64,000 nt of DNA from Arctopsyche grandis (lineage: Eukaryota; Arthropoda; Insecta; Trichoptera; Hydropsychidae): NCBI RefSeq assembly GCF_051622035.1, contig NC_135356.1:27248839-27312838 (forward strand), in the 5' to 3' direction. The notes beneath the pieces were generated by a model. That model did no database searches. It was not told the DNA's origin and was given only the letters and a program-made list of their open reading frames with translations. The translations under genes and the position numbers were made by a program. Of the stretch, positions 41,901 through 54,403 are shown one piece after another; positions within the stretch are counted from its first letter, which is position 1; each line of letters starts with the position of its first letter.

Positions 41901-42300
41901 AGTATTTATTTATTTATTTAATATATTTGGGAGAGGCGGCAAAGCCGATAGACCCAATGAGTTTGATTTATACATACATATATGTAAATTGAATGAGAAA
42001 AAAAGTAAACAAGAAGCAGAAATAAGAAATTAGGAAATAAGATATTGGGAAAGAAGAATTACAGAAATCCTTTAAGTTTAATCTTATTCTTAAAAATATT
42101 AAGGTTATCAGAAATTACAATATCATTGGGAAGACCATTCCAAACTGAAACCACTCTTTTTGAAAATAAAGAATATCTGATCAATTTATTAGATTTTCCT
42201 TTTTGGAGTCTAACCGAGTGACCTCTGAGGTGAGTGTTTTCGTTGAATGTAAAAAGATTGGACATATGACATTTATAATGATTATTTAGTATTTTAAAGA
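41901..42300 (-). mobile_element. CR1-like non-LTR retrotransposon 3' end
   Basis: On the minus strand a frame (42265 to 42059) reads RYSLFSKRVVSVWNGLPNDI and then NIFKNKIK, preceded by LRGHSVRLQKGKSNK. This is the conserved tail found after the reverse transcriptase in CR1/Jockey-type elements (R-x-H-S-x-x-L...FF-x-x-RVV-x-x-WN-x-LP...F-K-x-x-L). The 3' end carries (TAAA)n, seen as TATTTATTTATTTA at 41902. The reverse transcriptase core is missing. Confidence 0.75.
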
Positions 42301-42739
42301 CTTCGATTCGAAGTCGCCTCTAATGACAATTTTCTTTATACAATTAAAGGAAGAAATTTTTCTTCAAATCAAGATCTATATTGAAGGATAAAGTCATTCA
42401 AAATAAGACTAACTTCTGTAGCTGAAATGTGTTCACCTTCAATCTTTTGAATCGTTTTGTGAAATATGTATACATAGATGCTTGATTATATACAAAATAC
42501 ATTAATATCTCAGATATTTCATTATTGAAAAACGATTCCAGGATTTCAAAAAGGAGGACACTTGTCGAGGGAGGACTGTTCTATTATAAAAGAAGGACTG
42601 TCGTCTCTAAAGGAAAACGATTGGTCACCTTAATTAAGTACATTTATGGAGACTTTGGTCGAGGTAAGAAAATGTGCTTATTGTTTTAATGATTCATTTG
42701 AAATTGGCATATGTATGTATGTATATACATATGTATGTA

Positions 42740-43110
42740 TGTAAGCATCGAGCTCTCGCGCAAGAGTGAGCCAACTCTTTCCGGTTGTACGGGGACAATC
42801 GAGAGCACGTGTATCCACACACACAATGAGGTTAGTCTGTAATTTGGTCGAATCGCAAGGTCACCGGATAATTATGCGGCGCTGAAAAGGTTATTGCGCC
42901 GGCCATATCCGCTGCGCGCATTCCGCAGATTTCTTGTCGATTCTGAGAAACAAAAATCGAAATAAAAACAAACTGGCGAAATACGCATCCGGTTCGCCGG
43001 AGGTCCTCACGCACTTCGGCTTAACCTTATGACTGCCGTCTGAAGTCGAGTCGATTAAAAAAACGGCGATTGTAGTCACTGTGCGAGTTCTAATATGTGA
43101 GAACTGCATA
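42740..43110. other. GC-rich CpG-containing patch
   Basis: The centre (TATGCGGCGCTGAAAAGG, GCGCCGGCC, CCGCTGCGCGC) is far richer in GC than its flanks. Short open frames exist on the minus strand without recognisable domains. It could be a promoter or 5' exon of something not visible here. Confidence 0.35.
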
Positions 43111-43172
43111 TGTATGTAGCCTTTCAATTAATCGGAAAAGAATGGTAACAGAGTTTTAAAGGTAATGTTTAG

Positions 43173-43372
43173 CCAGCAGCTAACCAGCGAGAGATTGTTA
43201 GTTTGATCCCGTGGGGGTTAACCTCAATTGAAAATAACTCATTCTGAGTATTATCTGTAGTGCTGCTGGTCATACTTGACTTATTTGTTACTCCAAGTCG
43301 ATCGCTTCCATCAGAGTTTGCCAATTTATTTAATGTCACTGTTAAAACGGTTCCTTATAAAATTAACAAAAC
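43173..43372 (+). mobile_element. tRNA-derived SINE
   Basis: The head CCAGCAGCTAACCAGCG is diverged. The B-box region is TAGTTTGATCCCG. The body AACCTCAATTGAAAATAACT, GTAGTGCTGCTGGTCATAC and CCATCAGAGTTTGCCAAT matches the 12.77-kb copy. Confidence 0.75.
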
Positions 43373-44210
43373 CATCATACACGATTTCAAATTTAGAAAT
43401 CTATTAATTTATATATGTTTATACCTACAAGTTTAATACCATAAATGTCACAACCCGACAACGCCATCATGAGAAAAAGACAAAATATCGATATTCGAGG
43501 AATATATCTTATATAATATAATTTGTTTACTTATATATTTAGACATTATTATTAACATTTACCAAAGTATAAATAAATGTTTTTCTTAAGAAGTAGCCGG
43601 TTAACCGAAAATTTGAAAATGTGGAAAACGAAATTTCAATCAATTTATTATATTGTTACGTATAATAATAGTGACAGTGACTTATATATTGAAAGTATTA
43701 TTGTTTTTTATTACTTAAATAAAAATAAGTTCAAAATAAATATTATTTTCACAAGTTTGATCAGATGCATTAATTTTATTCGCATTTTTTTACTAAAAGG
43801 ATGTTTGATCACATTAAATGTTTTAAAATTAATATTGATTATATGTATGTAGTAGTTTGATAACGTTATTTAAATCTGATTGCAATAAGTTCAATTAAAG
43901 TTTATTTTTACATATATATATGTATGTACAAACATATGTATCAAACAACAAACATCGATATATTATACAATTTTAGAATAATTTTAACAAGGTCTCATAG
44001 ATACGTCTATGGATAAATTTACATTTTTGTGGCATTGCTATTTTTTTTTATATACATATTTATAAATCGCCAAATTTTGACATGCCGAAGAATTCAAAAT
44101 TTGCTAGTCATTTATGGACAAATTTGCAGCATTTTTTACGAATCAGTGACATTCGAGATGCTAAAAACTGGAGAATTACGAGAAATGGGCAAAGGTTGCC
44201 AATTTGTTGA

Positions 44211-44371
44211 AACCGTTTCAATTAAAATCAGTTGAATTGTCAAATTCTGATATGAAATATTCTACCTGGAGACACAAACCAAAGTCTAGCCAACAGCCAC
44301 CAGGGGGACTCGAACCCGTGACCACTGTGCTCGAAAGCATTATATACTAACCACTAGTTCATGCTGCTGGT
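44211..44371 (-). mobile_element. tRNA-derived SINE, reverse orientation
   Basis: The reverse complement starts ACCAGCAGCATGAACTAGTG, has a B-box-like CGGGTTCGAGTCC, and ends in the family tail (ATTTCATATCAGAATTTGAC and TTGAAACGGTT). Confidence 0.75.
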
Positions 44372-44477
44372 ATTACATTAAGTTTGATCAGATTTTATTT
44401 GTTAAAATAACTAATAGTTAAATAATATTAATTAAATAAAATAAATTAATATCACTTAACATAATATTATGATTGAA

Positions 44478-44672
44478 CCAGCAATATAGCTCAGTGGTTA
44501 GTGTATACTGACAGCAACTGAGGAGCCAGGGTTTCAAGCCCCGATCCAGTGTTTCTGGCCAGACCTTGGCTATTTAAATGTGGCTCCAGGTCGGTCATTT
44601 CCTATTAGTTCATCAATTTATCTGATTTAATTGTTGAAACGGTTCCTATCAAAAAGGCCACCTCCCCTAATT
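44478..44672 (+). mobile_element. tRNA-derived SINE
   Basis: The head CCAGCAATATAGCTCAGTGG contains a good A-box-like TAGCTCAGTGG, and GGTTTCAAGCCCCG is B-box-like. The body has TTTCTGGCCAGACCTTGG and CTCCAGGTCGGTCATTTCCT. It lies head to head with the preceding reverse copy. Confidence 0.8.
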
Positions 44673-45419
44673 TTGACCATTATTTGAATTTAATTTTGAA
44701 TTTATAATAATATAATAAATTTATATATGTATAGTACACATGTACGAAGTTGCCCAAAGGCAAACCAAATTACTAAAGGTAAACATAAATTAAAAATAAA
44801 TCATATTAAAAGTTTGATCACAATGTTTTCGACAAAATCAATCTTCATCATGACACGTCTCATCTTTGAACTTTGATTACATACTTATCATTGAGTTTAA
44901 TAACATTAATCATATCAATAATGAGTTTAATAATGCAGAGTCAGTTAGATCACAAAAGGTTGATATTAATCATGATAAGTTTAGTAACACTAACAACTTT
45001 GATTACAATTCGAAGTATTTGATCACATTATATTATATCCGTGTAACGCTGAAAATAATATGTTTGATCACAAAAAATTGAACCACTTAAGATTTTTTTT
45101 AAACCACACTACATACGAACACGCACACTAATAAATACTGATTACATTCATTTCGATCAAATCGATCGTATTGAGTTTGATTAAATTTATATTCGAATCC
45201 AAAGTCAAAGCTCCTGATGAAATCGCGAAAATTTTTGTAAGCCGATTTGTAGCACAGTGTTCGTGTCGGAAAATCTTTTGAACCATTCTGCAATTTCATT
45301 ATCTTCGTATGTATCAATTATTGTGCTCGTTTTTAAAACACGACAGTAGATCAGCACACGAGATAAGTGAGTATTTATTGCATTTCAAGGTGCGTTAGTA
45401 CATAATAACAAAAGGCAGA

Positions 45420-45640
45420 TGGTTCCGTGGGTCGACTAGGCGCCAGTCACGCCCCACAGTTTGACAGCCGCTGCGTCCGAAAATAAGGAAGATAATTGAC
45501 GGCAAACCGCAGCCTCACCTTGCGGATATCAATCGCTCTTCTGACCGCAAACAACTGGCGATTCCGCGGATTGTCGGCGCATGTGCCCTTTGATTTATTA
45601 GGAAAACGACCGAGTTCGCATATGCCAATAATTTCGCAAC
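45420..45640. other. GC-richer patch
   Basis: Words such as GGGTCGACTAGGCGCC and TTCCGCGGATTGTCGGCG occur. No recognisable exon. Confidence 0.35.
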
Positions 45641-45692
45641 ATGTGTAAATCGAATCGACATATGATGACAACAAACAATTCATCATTATTAT

Positions 45693-45765
45693 ATTTACTC
45701 GGGGCTGACGAGACTGGAGGGAGGACGAATTTCCGGAGCCCATAATACTCGAAGAGCCTGATTCT
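45693..45765. mobile_element. Fragment of the CAGGGCCG MITE family
   Basis: GGGGCTGACGAGACTGGAGG and AATACTCGAAGAGCCTGATT follow the order and spacing of the left end at 6410-6475 (GGGCCGATGAGAGGGGAGGG, ACTACTCGAGGGGCCCTGAA). Confidence 0.5.
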
Positions 45766-46019
45766 GAAGAAAATCCTAACTAGAATATACTAATTAAAAA
45801 CCTTCGACAAAAAACGAATCACAATGAACAATGGTAATCGTTTTAAAACAAACAATCTTTTCCAATATGTACATTAGATATATCCAATACATACTTCTGG
45901 ATGCAATATCAAAGAAAGTCGGCAAAATAGGTTTATTTTTATTCACAATTCATTTGCAACGTACAAAAATACTGTAGCATATGCAAAAAGGAGCTGCCGT
46001 TATAATTTTGTTTTCAAGG

Positions 46020-46345
46020 ATTATCTCCAGGCTTAAGTGCTTTCGGCTAACAATGGAGACCCCCGAATGGACTTAGCGGTCGGTAACGGCACCCAGCCAC
46101 TTCCCGCTAGAATTCTCAGAATTATCAGCGCGACACCGTAGGACTGCATATCTGGTACGTGGCTATAATAATCGGTAAACAAACGTGTCGAGAAAGATGC
46201 ACTGAGCGACCTGTCCTTTATAAGCAGGTACTCGAGCCATACCGAGGCATTCTGGACGGAGCACTGGCAGTGCGTGGATCTCTTCAATCACCCAATAAAT
46301 GCTGTGAAGCGACGTTGGCCTTTTATTTCGATCCTCCACCCACCC
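46020..46345. other. GC-richer patch with open frames on both strands
   Basis: A minus-strand frame of 84 codons (46287-46033) and a + frame of 69 codons overlap. Neither has a recognisable domain, a clear splice site or a partner. Confidence 0.3.
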
Positions 46346-46349
46346 CTAC

Positions 46350-49050
46350 GCAGAAATACTTTAAATAGAATTTTTAATATTCAAAACATCCCAAATTGAA
46401 AACTTTTTAACTGGACGCTTAGTATTCAGCACACTAGCTAGCGGTTTTTTTAGCACAGTAAGGCAAGCGTTAAAATCGCTATAAATCGAATATAAAAATG
46501 AGGCTTTGTAACAATAATAATTTAGTTGACCCTATGATTTATAGTCAGCATATGTACATATATAAATTATGTGTACAAAATGTAGTGAATAATATTACGT
46601 AAATGAATATTAATAAACAAAACTATTGTCAAATTCAAACGAGGGTATTAAACGGGGGTATCGATGTATTTTGACAGAGTAAGAATATAACCATAACAAT
46701 TAGTTGACTGGTGACTTAACGGGCAACTTAGTTATATACATATGTAGTATACGTTTAAATGCGAATAATCTTCAACTCCAGTAATTTTCATCTAATAATT
46801 AGATTTGAATCCATATTTTTGATATGATTTTTTTTTATTTGAATCCATATTTATATTTTATTTTAATCCATATGTGATGGTGTAAAATTCCCCAACTTAA
46901 AGTTTAAATTAGACAAACAGGAAGTCAAACAGAAATAACCTCTTGTCTGAAAGGTGAAGGCTCAAGGTGTGACTAAACGTGGCTTGTGTTGATTTAATAT
47001 TGAAGAGGCGATAGACCTGCCAAAACATTGGCATTTCCTTATTCTGAAATTCCACGACAATAAAAATTGAGAATTCTTCATATTGAACGGATTAAATTTT
47101 GTATATTGAACTTCTACATACAATTTTGACGGGTTTTCTCGTGTTATTTTGAACTACATATGCACATATATATTTTCAGATATTTAGGTTTTTACCCGTT
47201 TGTAACTATTTGGGTTAATTTAAATTTGCAAATTAGAAAAATAAAATAAAAATTATGTTCAATACATTAAAAATGGTTCGATAGCACCTGTTAAATAAAC
47301 CGTCTCTACACCTGGTACGAAAATACACACGGTTAATGGCTGAAATTGACATTTACATAATTAAAACAAAATGTGACATGAAAATTGGTTTTTATCGTGA
47401 TAACCGCAACTTATAATTCACCGAATAGTAGTTGAGGTTTTTGGGAACGTTTCAATTAATATTATATACTAATTAAAAACGCTTTTATTATATTTATTTA
47501 CCTTAAAATATGGAAAATTTTCATGAAATATATAAATATGTAGACACATACATACATCTAAACAAAATTTCCAATATAAACAATCAATTTTGTGGTTTCG
47601 AACAGAATTACTGAATAGCAGAGTCTAAATACATAAATAGTTGTCCCTATTCAGTTTCATTAATAAATTTTCAATTTTAAACCAACTAATTAACTGTTAG
47701 TATTTTATAATGAAATATTACTTGATTTGTTCTGCATCATATGTATTTCCAGATAAAATATTTTCAACTTTAAAACGTTAATTACAACTCATTTTCAAAA
47801 CACAAATTGAAAGATCTGAATATAAACCCTCGAGTTCGAATTTTATATACAGAAAAAAAATGAAAATTGCAGTCCAGTAAAATACATGCACATGTTTAAA
47901 TGTACAATAAATGTGCATGCTTTTATAGGAAACGACTAAAAGTCAAAAATATTTAGTATTATAATGCAAATCAACTAAATTACGAATAAATTGAATTTTT
48001 TCCATTTCGTTAAGCTTTCCAGATAAGAGACAAATTATTTTTAAAACAGTATTTTTTCCACATATTTTCTGTTTCATCAGCTGTTACCTTTGTTATGTTA
48101 AAGTAGTTCTATTTTCTGATCAAAATGAACAATTTTATCAACATGCATATAAAACTGTTAAATATTTTGAACTAACAGAATAAATCAACTGAAAGTCAGA
48201 AAAAAAAATTTGCTTCGATTTTCGTTTTGGCATTATTTGTCAAGCTATTGTTTTTTTTAGATTTATTGTACATGGACAAGGTCTTCACAAATATTTTTTT
48301 TTTTTTAAATGAAATCATAAATTTTAGCTTAAAAACTTGATCGAACCCAGACAAGTAACCAATGAAAAAAGTTCTTAGATACGGCTTAATTTACTCCACC
48401 TTAATCATTGCTATACAAACTTCGAGCGTTCAATCAACAATTTGGATATAATTAATATCGAATTTCGAGACTGCGCCGAACGACAACCCTCAAATCGCTT
48501 TTAAATTATCGTTGCGAAGCGACAAATCGAATGGGGGAGTACCAAGCAGTATCAACACTTCATGAAGTGATCGATGACAAGACCGAGACACGCGATATCG
48601 GTGTAAAAATATTTATTTCGAATTATAATTATGTATCCTTTGATACGGCAATACATTAAGAAAAAAAACTAATCTATTATTACACATTATGCATATCCAT
48701 TACACCGCGAATGCTTCACGTGTTGCACACTACTGAAAGTCGCGTGGAAAATTGGATAAATTCAAAGGTGAACCACGCGGAAAACAAACGTCCGTTAGTC
48801 ATTAGGGGTTATATGATATTAATTACTGAATTATGCTAATTCGATATTATTAAGTTTATTTTCGCGTGACATGTACGAAACGTTCAATTTGCGACGAATC
48901 ATATTGCTGTTGTACTGTAATCAATGGTTAATGAGGCACGTCATGCTAAACAAGTTGATAATTTGCACAATTGATCTTCGTATAAAGAAACCCTTTTCGG
49001 ACGGCTACTGTTTACGGTGAATTAAGTTTTAAAATAACAATAACACAATA
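46350..49050. other. Non-coding stretch
   Basis: About 2.7 kb of AT-rich DNA with no recognised gene or bounded element. A GC-richer patch near 48470-48600 has stops in all frames. Confidence 0.55.
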
Positions 49051-49057
49051 AGTACAT

Positions 49058-49497
49058 AGTTTTGATCAATGCGCTAAGCCAGTGATGACGTATGGATGCG
49101 AAACTTGGAAATTGATCGCCAAAATGCTACATAAAGTCCAATGCAATCAAAGTATGAAACGCTGTATACTTGGCATAACGAGGAAATATAGGAAACGGTA
49201 TACGTGTGTGAGAAGAATGACAAAGAACAGTGGATATAGTGGATAGAGTGAAGAGATTAAAAGGCGGGCAACGTGGCCAGAAGAATGGACGAAAGGTGGA
49301 CAAAAAAAGTGCTAGAATGGTACCCGAGAGAATGAAAAAGTGTAAAAGGAAGACCACAGTGAAGATGAGTAGACGAAATAAGGAAAATTTGTGGAGTGAG
49401 ATGGATGAGAGTTGCGCAAAACAGAGACGATTGGGCGCGTGTTGGAGAGGCCTTTATCCAGCAGTGGATGGTGAGCGGCTGTAGATGATGATGAAGT
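49058..49497 (+). mobile_element. RTE-type retrotransposon 3' end
   Basis: One frame reads SFDQCAKPVMTYGCETWKL then IAKMLHKVQCNQSMKRC. After frameshifts, another reads VDRVKRLKGGQRGQKNGRKV. These match the C-terminal end of RTE-clade ORFs (FDQCVLPVMTYGxETW ... GHVARRMDERW). The piece ends with CTTTATCCAGCAGTGGATGG and a GATGATGATGA tail. It is 5'-truncated with broken frames. Confidence 0.8.
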
Positions 49498-49969
49498 AGA
49501 TCGGTTATATGACAGAATTTTATAGTAAACGTTCCGCAGTTAATAAATGGTTGGTTTCTTTTAACAGCTGGTTCAAATTTTAGCATAAGTTTTATTATGT
49601 CATAACATATATTGAAGTATACATATATATATTTGACGCCAAAAACACGTGAGTTATTAAAATTTTATAAAATGAACAATTTGACTAAACCAAATAGAAA
49701 GTAAATAAACCAAATCACAAAACTGATAAGTCAACTGAGCAATTTCGTATATATTGAGTGACTATTATTATTGACCAACTTTATTGAAGAATGACATACG
49801 GGTGATTCAAGGAAAACTTTAGTAGAAAATGTTCATTTCCAAATGGTCGTTTATGGGTTGAAATAATCCAATTATACACACTACTTATTTATATACGTAT
49901 TTATTTTGCATAAAATTAACCAAATCATCAGTCGCAGATTTATTTGTGCTGGAAAGCTGCGACCGGAAA

Positions 49970-51611
49970 ATGAAGATCTACGAAGTGATTTTGATATTGG
50001 TGTGTTTTGGTGTATTGAAGACCACTCAAGTGAGTTTCAAATTAATCTATTATATGTAATATTTATGATAAATTTTGAAAAATGTATTATTATCGTTTCA
50101 ATCGGAAATAAAGGCAAACGTCCACGACATGATCGAACACAACGTTTTGGCGAAAATGGAATGCATCGACCAATACGATGTGGAGGAGGGTAATTTTTTT
50201 TTATTTATTATTTAATCAAGTTAAAGTTTTTCATATTGAAATTTTTAACGGTGTCTTATTTTATTTGGATGAAGATATCTTAGAAAAAGTCATGAACGGA
50301 AAGATCGACAATGTGAATAAAGACATAAAATGTTTCTTAAAATGTGAATTGATGAACGAGGGATACGTAAGTGTAAAATTTTATACTCATAAACAATTTT
50401 ATACTGACTATTGGTATACAAACACTACAACATTTTTCAAAATATGATTCGTTAAAACCACAGGTTTCCAAAAATTTTCAAGTTGAAACCTCTTTTACAT
50501 ATATGTATTATAATAGAATTTTACCCTTGTTTTCAAATACTAATTGATTCAAATAAAATATAAATTTGTATAATTATATAAATTTGTGAAAACACGTAAG
50601 TTTATGTTACAGTCGACGTGTATTTTCAGTTGTAATATATTAAATGGCGTTATAGGTTACTCATATTCGAATACACTATTCCATCAGTTAATTATATCTC
50701 TACAAGCGCAAATATGTACACTTTCAACAATGTGCGCCAATTGTAATATTACAGTTGAGTTTTTTATATATATATATTGACAGCTCTGATGTTTTTACGA
50801 ATGCTTTAGAATTCAATAATGCGTTAATATTTGCTAGGTATTACGAATAAAGGTAATGAGTACCGCATTGAAACTCTAAGAATGTGTTCAAAACAAAATG
50901 TGACTTTCCAACTTAATTTACTAGTCGTGTGACGTTTTCACAAAAAACCTAACCTCCCCATTCAACTTGGTACCAACTTATAATTGAACTGTATTTTCAG
51001 ATGTAATATATTTTGACCAGTTGGAATACTGTAATTCTCCATATCAATCAACTTACGTTGGTTAGACGGAATATATTTCAACTAGTCAAAATATTCTACA
51101 ACTGAAAATACACTTCAACTATATCGGTAATTGGTACCAGGTTAGATGGAATATATACACTTCAACTGTAACATACAATATATGCACTTATGAAATACAT
51201 ACATACATTAATTCAATACAGTAGTAATTTCATAATTGTACAAATATATTAAATATTAATTTATGCAATTTTCAAGATGAAAGAAGACGGCCGATTTGAC
51301 GTTGAAAAAATGGCCGAAGAGTGGTCCTTTGAAATAAGTCACGTTTATGCGGGCTTGAGATTCTGCGGAATTTCTAGTAAGTGCAGTCAATTGGTAGCAA
51401 AATCGATTAATAAATTTATTTTTAAATTGCTTTTCTCGTATTATAGAATTTGACGATATGTGCGAGAAAGCCTTCAAGCTGTTCACTTGTATGGACGATT
51501 TATTTGACTACTCCACGAGTGTACGTATTTGAATACTTTTAATTATTTATATAAAAAAAATACTTGCTGAATTAACAATAACATTACATTGTGTTTCAGG
51601 AAGAAAATTAA
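49970..51611 (+). CDS. Odorant-binding protein (classical six-cysteine, PBP/GOBP family)
   Basis: Six coding exons: 49970-50029, 50114-50189, 50275-50366, 51277-51376, 51447-51520 and 51600-51611. All have GT-AG introns and consistent phases, and together encode 137 residues, the usual length. Family members are secreted, helical carriers of small hydrophobic odorants or pheromones in sensillum lymph, or of other ligands in other tissues. The N-terminus KIYEVILILVCFGVLKTTQ is a signal peptide. The six conserved cysteines are present with classical spacing C-X27-C-X3-C-X36-C-X8-C-X8-C (MEC; KCFLKC; LRFCG; DMCEKAF; FTCMDD), so three disulfides are expected. Exon 3's donor TAC|GTAAGT and exon 6's acceptor TGTGTTTCAG are strong. 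The exon 2 acceptor (GGAAATAAAG) is weaker. The gene looks intact. No second OBP lies in this window, although OBP genes are often clustered. Ligand and tissue cannot be read from sequence. Confidence 0.95.
50965..51142. repeat. Foldback repeat in OBP intron 3
   Basis: The left arm TTGGTACCAACTTATAATTG...AACTGTATTTTCAG...TATTTTGACCAGTTG is mirrored by the right arm CAACTAGTCAAAATATT...CTGAAAATACACTTCAAC...AATTGGTACCAGG. Arms are about 70-75 bp with a short loop. A third related piece, GTGTATTTTCAGTTGTAATA, is at about 50619 in the same intron. Its TTTTCAG words can look like splice acceptors. Confidence 0.75.
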
Positions 51612-51740
51612 GCAGTATGAATCGACTTCGATTTGGATTTGATAACAAATGTGTAGTTGTATATGTAGTTTTTGGAGAAAGATATATTATATTACCCATG
51701 TATATGTTACATATAGTATAATAATTAAATCCTCACTAAA
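51612..51740 (+). other. Probable 3' UTR of the OBP gene
   Basis: No canonical AATAAA was seen soon after the TAA at 51611. AATTAAA near 51724 is a usable variant signal. Confidence 0.4.
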
Positions 51741-52337
51741 AATATCATCCAATTGTTCGATTTTTTGAACATCATTTGAATTAAATTTGTGCTTATCCAG
51801 AACAGATTTTAAAATCCATCCAAATTATTGGTAATAGAATTTAAACAAAAAGGAATAGAGAAAGTGAGACGGGCTTAAGAGGGCTAGATCCCAGCGCCTT
51901 GTCCATACAAATGTATTAGACTTCTCCCTTCCTCAATTATGGCACTAGAGAAATTATTTTTAATATGCTATGGATTTTCACCATAGGCATGTTTTTATAT
52001 TTTTATTTATTTGATTAGTTATTTTGTATAGGAGCTAGGACCCACCAAACATCTATAAAATCACCTCGTTTTTACACTCACGAAAAGAGTCCAGCGTGCT
52101 AATTTAACGGTTGATTTTTAAAAAAATATGAACACACAAACATAGAAAATATCTTTCTTATACCGTTGATGAAATTTTTTTTTAAATTGGTCCAGTTTCG
52201 GAGGAGAAAACTGGAGAATACGAAACCTCGATTTTGTCGATTTAAAATATGTATGTAGGTACTATCTGGTCGACGCGCAACCGTCGCAACCACTCAATAT
52301 ATACATATATTAATATATTTGTATTATCGCATTCACT

Positions 52338-52396
<59 letters not shown>

Positions 52397-53180
52397 AGAA
52401 AGGAACGGCAACAAAATTAAGGTTTCGGGTATCCAGCCCTCTTAAGTCCTCACTGAAAATTTGTTCACAAAAAAAATTGTAGATATTTTACCAATATATA
52501 TATATATTTTTTTTTTTGATTTTTAAATCCTTTTTTTTATTATATTTTTCCAATATAATTTGAATTAACATTATGGGCTGAGGACAAATCACATTGACAC
52601 AGAAATTTAAAATATACATAAATAGTTAAACGATTGCCGAAAAAGGTTTCCCGTATAACAACATCGTATGTATGTATACATATGTATATAAATTCACGGT
52701 TAACCCTATCGTCGCGTGCCGTTTCGCGATCAATCATAGATTTGTATCGAGACGGACGTGAATTTTTCACGGTCTCTATTTGCCGAAACGATGCGTTTAT
52801 GCCGGCACGCACTCTTCCTCATGCATAAATACGTACAATAGATCATTTCCATGTGAAATATTTCTATGCAAACTAGTCAAAAGTTAAGCTTACACACGAG
52901 AGTATAATACTTATCTTTTTTTTATATTAAACTATAAAAATGCGACTACAGGAGAACAATGCGAAGACGGCGTGCATTATATTATTATTATTTATTTAAA
53001 TTTGGACCATTGTGGCATTACAGGAATCCCTAATGCGCTACAACGGCTTAAAATATAACAAAGTACATACAACATACATACATATAGGAAAAAATTGCAT
53101 ATTTATACACAATACATTAAAAACAATAGCAGAAAAAGTTCAAACAATAATAAAAGTAGACCCAAAACACATTATAATAT
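51741..53180. other. Non-coding stretch with microsatellites
   Basis: No gene was recognised. It includes an (AT)n tract (about 52340-52394) and a moderately GC-richer part at about 52690-52830 with short overlapping open frames. Confidence 0.5.
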
Positions 53181-53181
53181 A

Positions 53182-53365
53182 AAGCTAATAAAATATAGTT
53201 TCCTATGTCCGGAAATTAACCACAAACAATAAAAACGATTTCAATCATAAAGGCAAAGCAATTTCATTAATGGAAATTCAATACTAATTGATTTCCGTTT
53301 ATAATACATTATATTTATAATATTACTATAGTCGATCCGATGTAACGCGAGAATAAAGAGAACCG
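53182..53365 (+). repeat. Partial copy of the 39.6-kb repeat
   Basis: TTTCCTATGTCCGGAAATTA and CTATAGTCGATCCGATGTAA match 39583-39757. The second half of the repeat is absent, and RTE sequence follows directly. Confidence 0.75.
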
Positions 53366-53626
53366 AACATGCTGTATACTGAAGATATTGAAATGGAAAT
53401 GGGTAGATTACGCGGCCAGATGAATGGACGAAATGTAGACAAAATAAGTGCTGGAATGGTGCCCGAGAGAATGTAAAAGGGTGCAAGGAAGGCCACGAGC
53501 AAGATGGGCAGATGGAATTATAAAAATGTTTATGAGTTGATCAAAACCGAAACGAATGGAAAGGAAGTGCGATGGAGAAGCCTTCATCCAGAAGTGGACG
53601 ATGAATGACTAAATGATGATGAATTA
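53366..53626 (+). mobile_element. RTE-type retrotransposon 3' end
   Basis: It contains TGGAATGGTGCCCGAGAGAATG, GGAAGGCCACGAGCAAGATG and a terminal AAATGATGATGAATT, matching the end of the 56.7-kb copy. Frames are broken. It abuts and truncates the repeat before it. Confidence 0.7.
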
Positions 53627-53639
53627 GAACTGAACCGCT

Positions 53640-53846
53640 ATTTATATATTCATATATTTAAGTTAGATATGACAAATTGAACCTCAAATAATAATGTATA
53701 TAATTCTATACCCTGAATACATATGCATCTGCGTGGATCTTGACAGTAATTATGGTACGGTTTGGTTTCATTGGATCATTCAATGGGGCAGCAGGTGGCT
53801 GGCTGGTCAACCCTTTGACTGCGGCTAACGAGCCAGCAAAGGGCGC
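53640..53846. other. Short stretch with nothing recognised
   Basis: AT-rich, then GC-richer. No element boundary was seen apart from the next feature. Confidence 0.4.
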
Positions 53847-53847
53847 C

Positions 53848-53910
53848 AGTGGCGTGCTAGGGGTTCAGACGCCCCGGAGCGGCATAAAAAACTACCGTTT
53901 AAGGGCAACT
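53848..53910 (+). mobile_element. One end of a hAT-type element
   Basis: CAGTGGCGTGCTAGGGGTTC has the CAGTGGCG start seen in many hAT termini. No partner end was found nearby. Confidence 0.3.
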
Positions 53911-54403
53911 TGACTTTTTTTTTTAAATGAAAATCATTTATAATCAATACTGAAAATCAAAATGATATTTTATTACATATTTTATTCATTCTGTTTTATT
54001 TCTAATTTGTGGTAACGTCATTACTCATTAGTTACATATTATGACAAACAATACTATATAATATCTCAATATAAATCAGGGCTTTTGAAAAACAATTGTC
54101 GGCTGTTCCAAAACGAAAAAGGAAAATCTCCGAGGAAAGTATGTGCTCGGATCGATGTAAATTTAAATCTTGTTAAGCAAATGTTTTCTATTTATTTCAC
54201 TTTTACTAAGACATGTGTACTATAAATGTCCCACACATTCCACAGTCATATATCCCACAGATTCAAATATGGTCGTTTATCGCGCAAATGGAATCGTACG
54301 CCATGCACGTGCTCGTGGTATCCAGCTGGGAAGGGCGTATCTTTGGGTCGTTGCTAATTCGTACGATCTTATTACTTCGACAATCTTCTCCTACATTACG
54401 GAT

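Larger units (their letters stand above)
43750..45190. repeat. Dispersed GTTTGATCA motif cluster
   Basis: GTTTGATCA occurs at about 43755, 43803, 44382, 44812 and 45062. Near-variants are TATTTGATCACA at 45016 and GTTAGATCACA at 44943. Several are followed by CA or GA. Spacing is irregular. It may be a worn-down repeat or a cluster of binding sites. Confidence 0.45.

Noticed and set aside
46033..46287. 84-codon minus-strand frame in a GC-richer patch
   Set aside because: No domain, splice site or partner was seen, and a + frame of similar length overlaps it.
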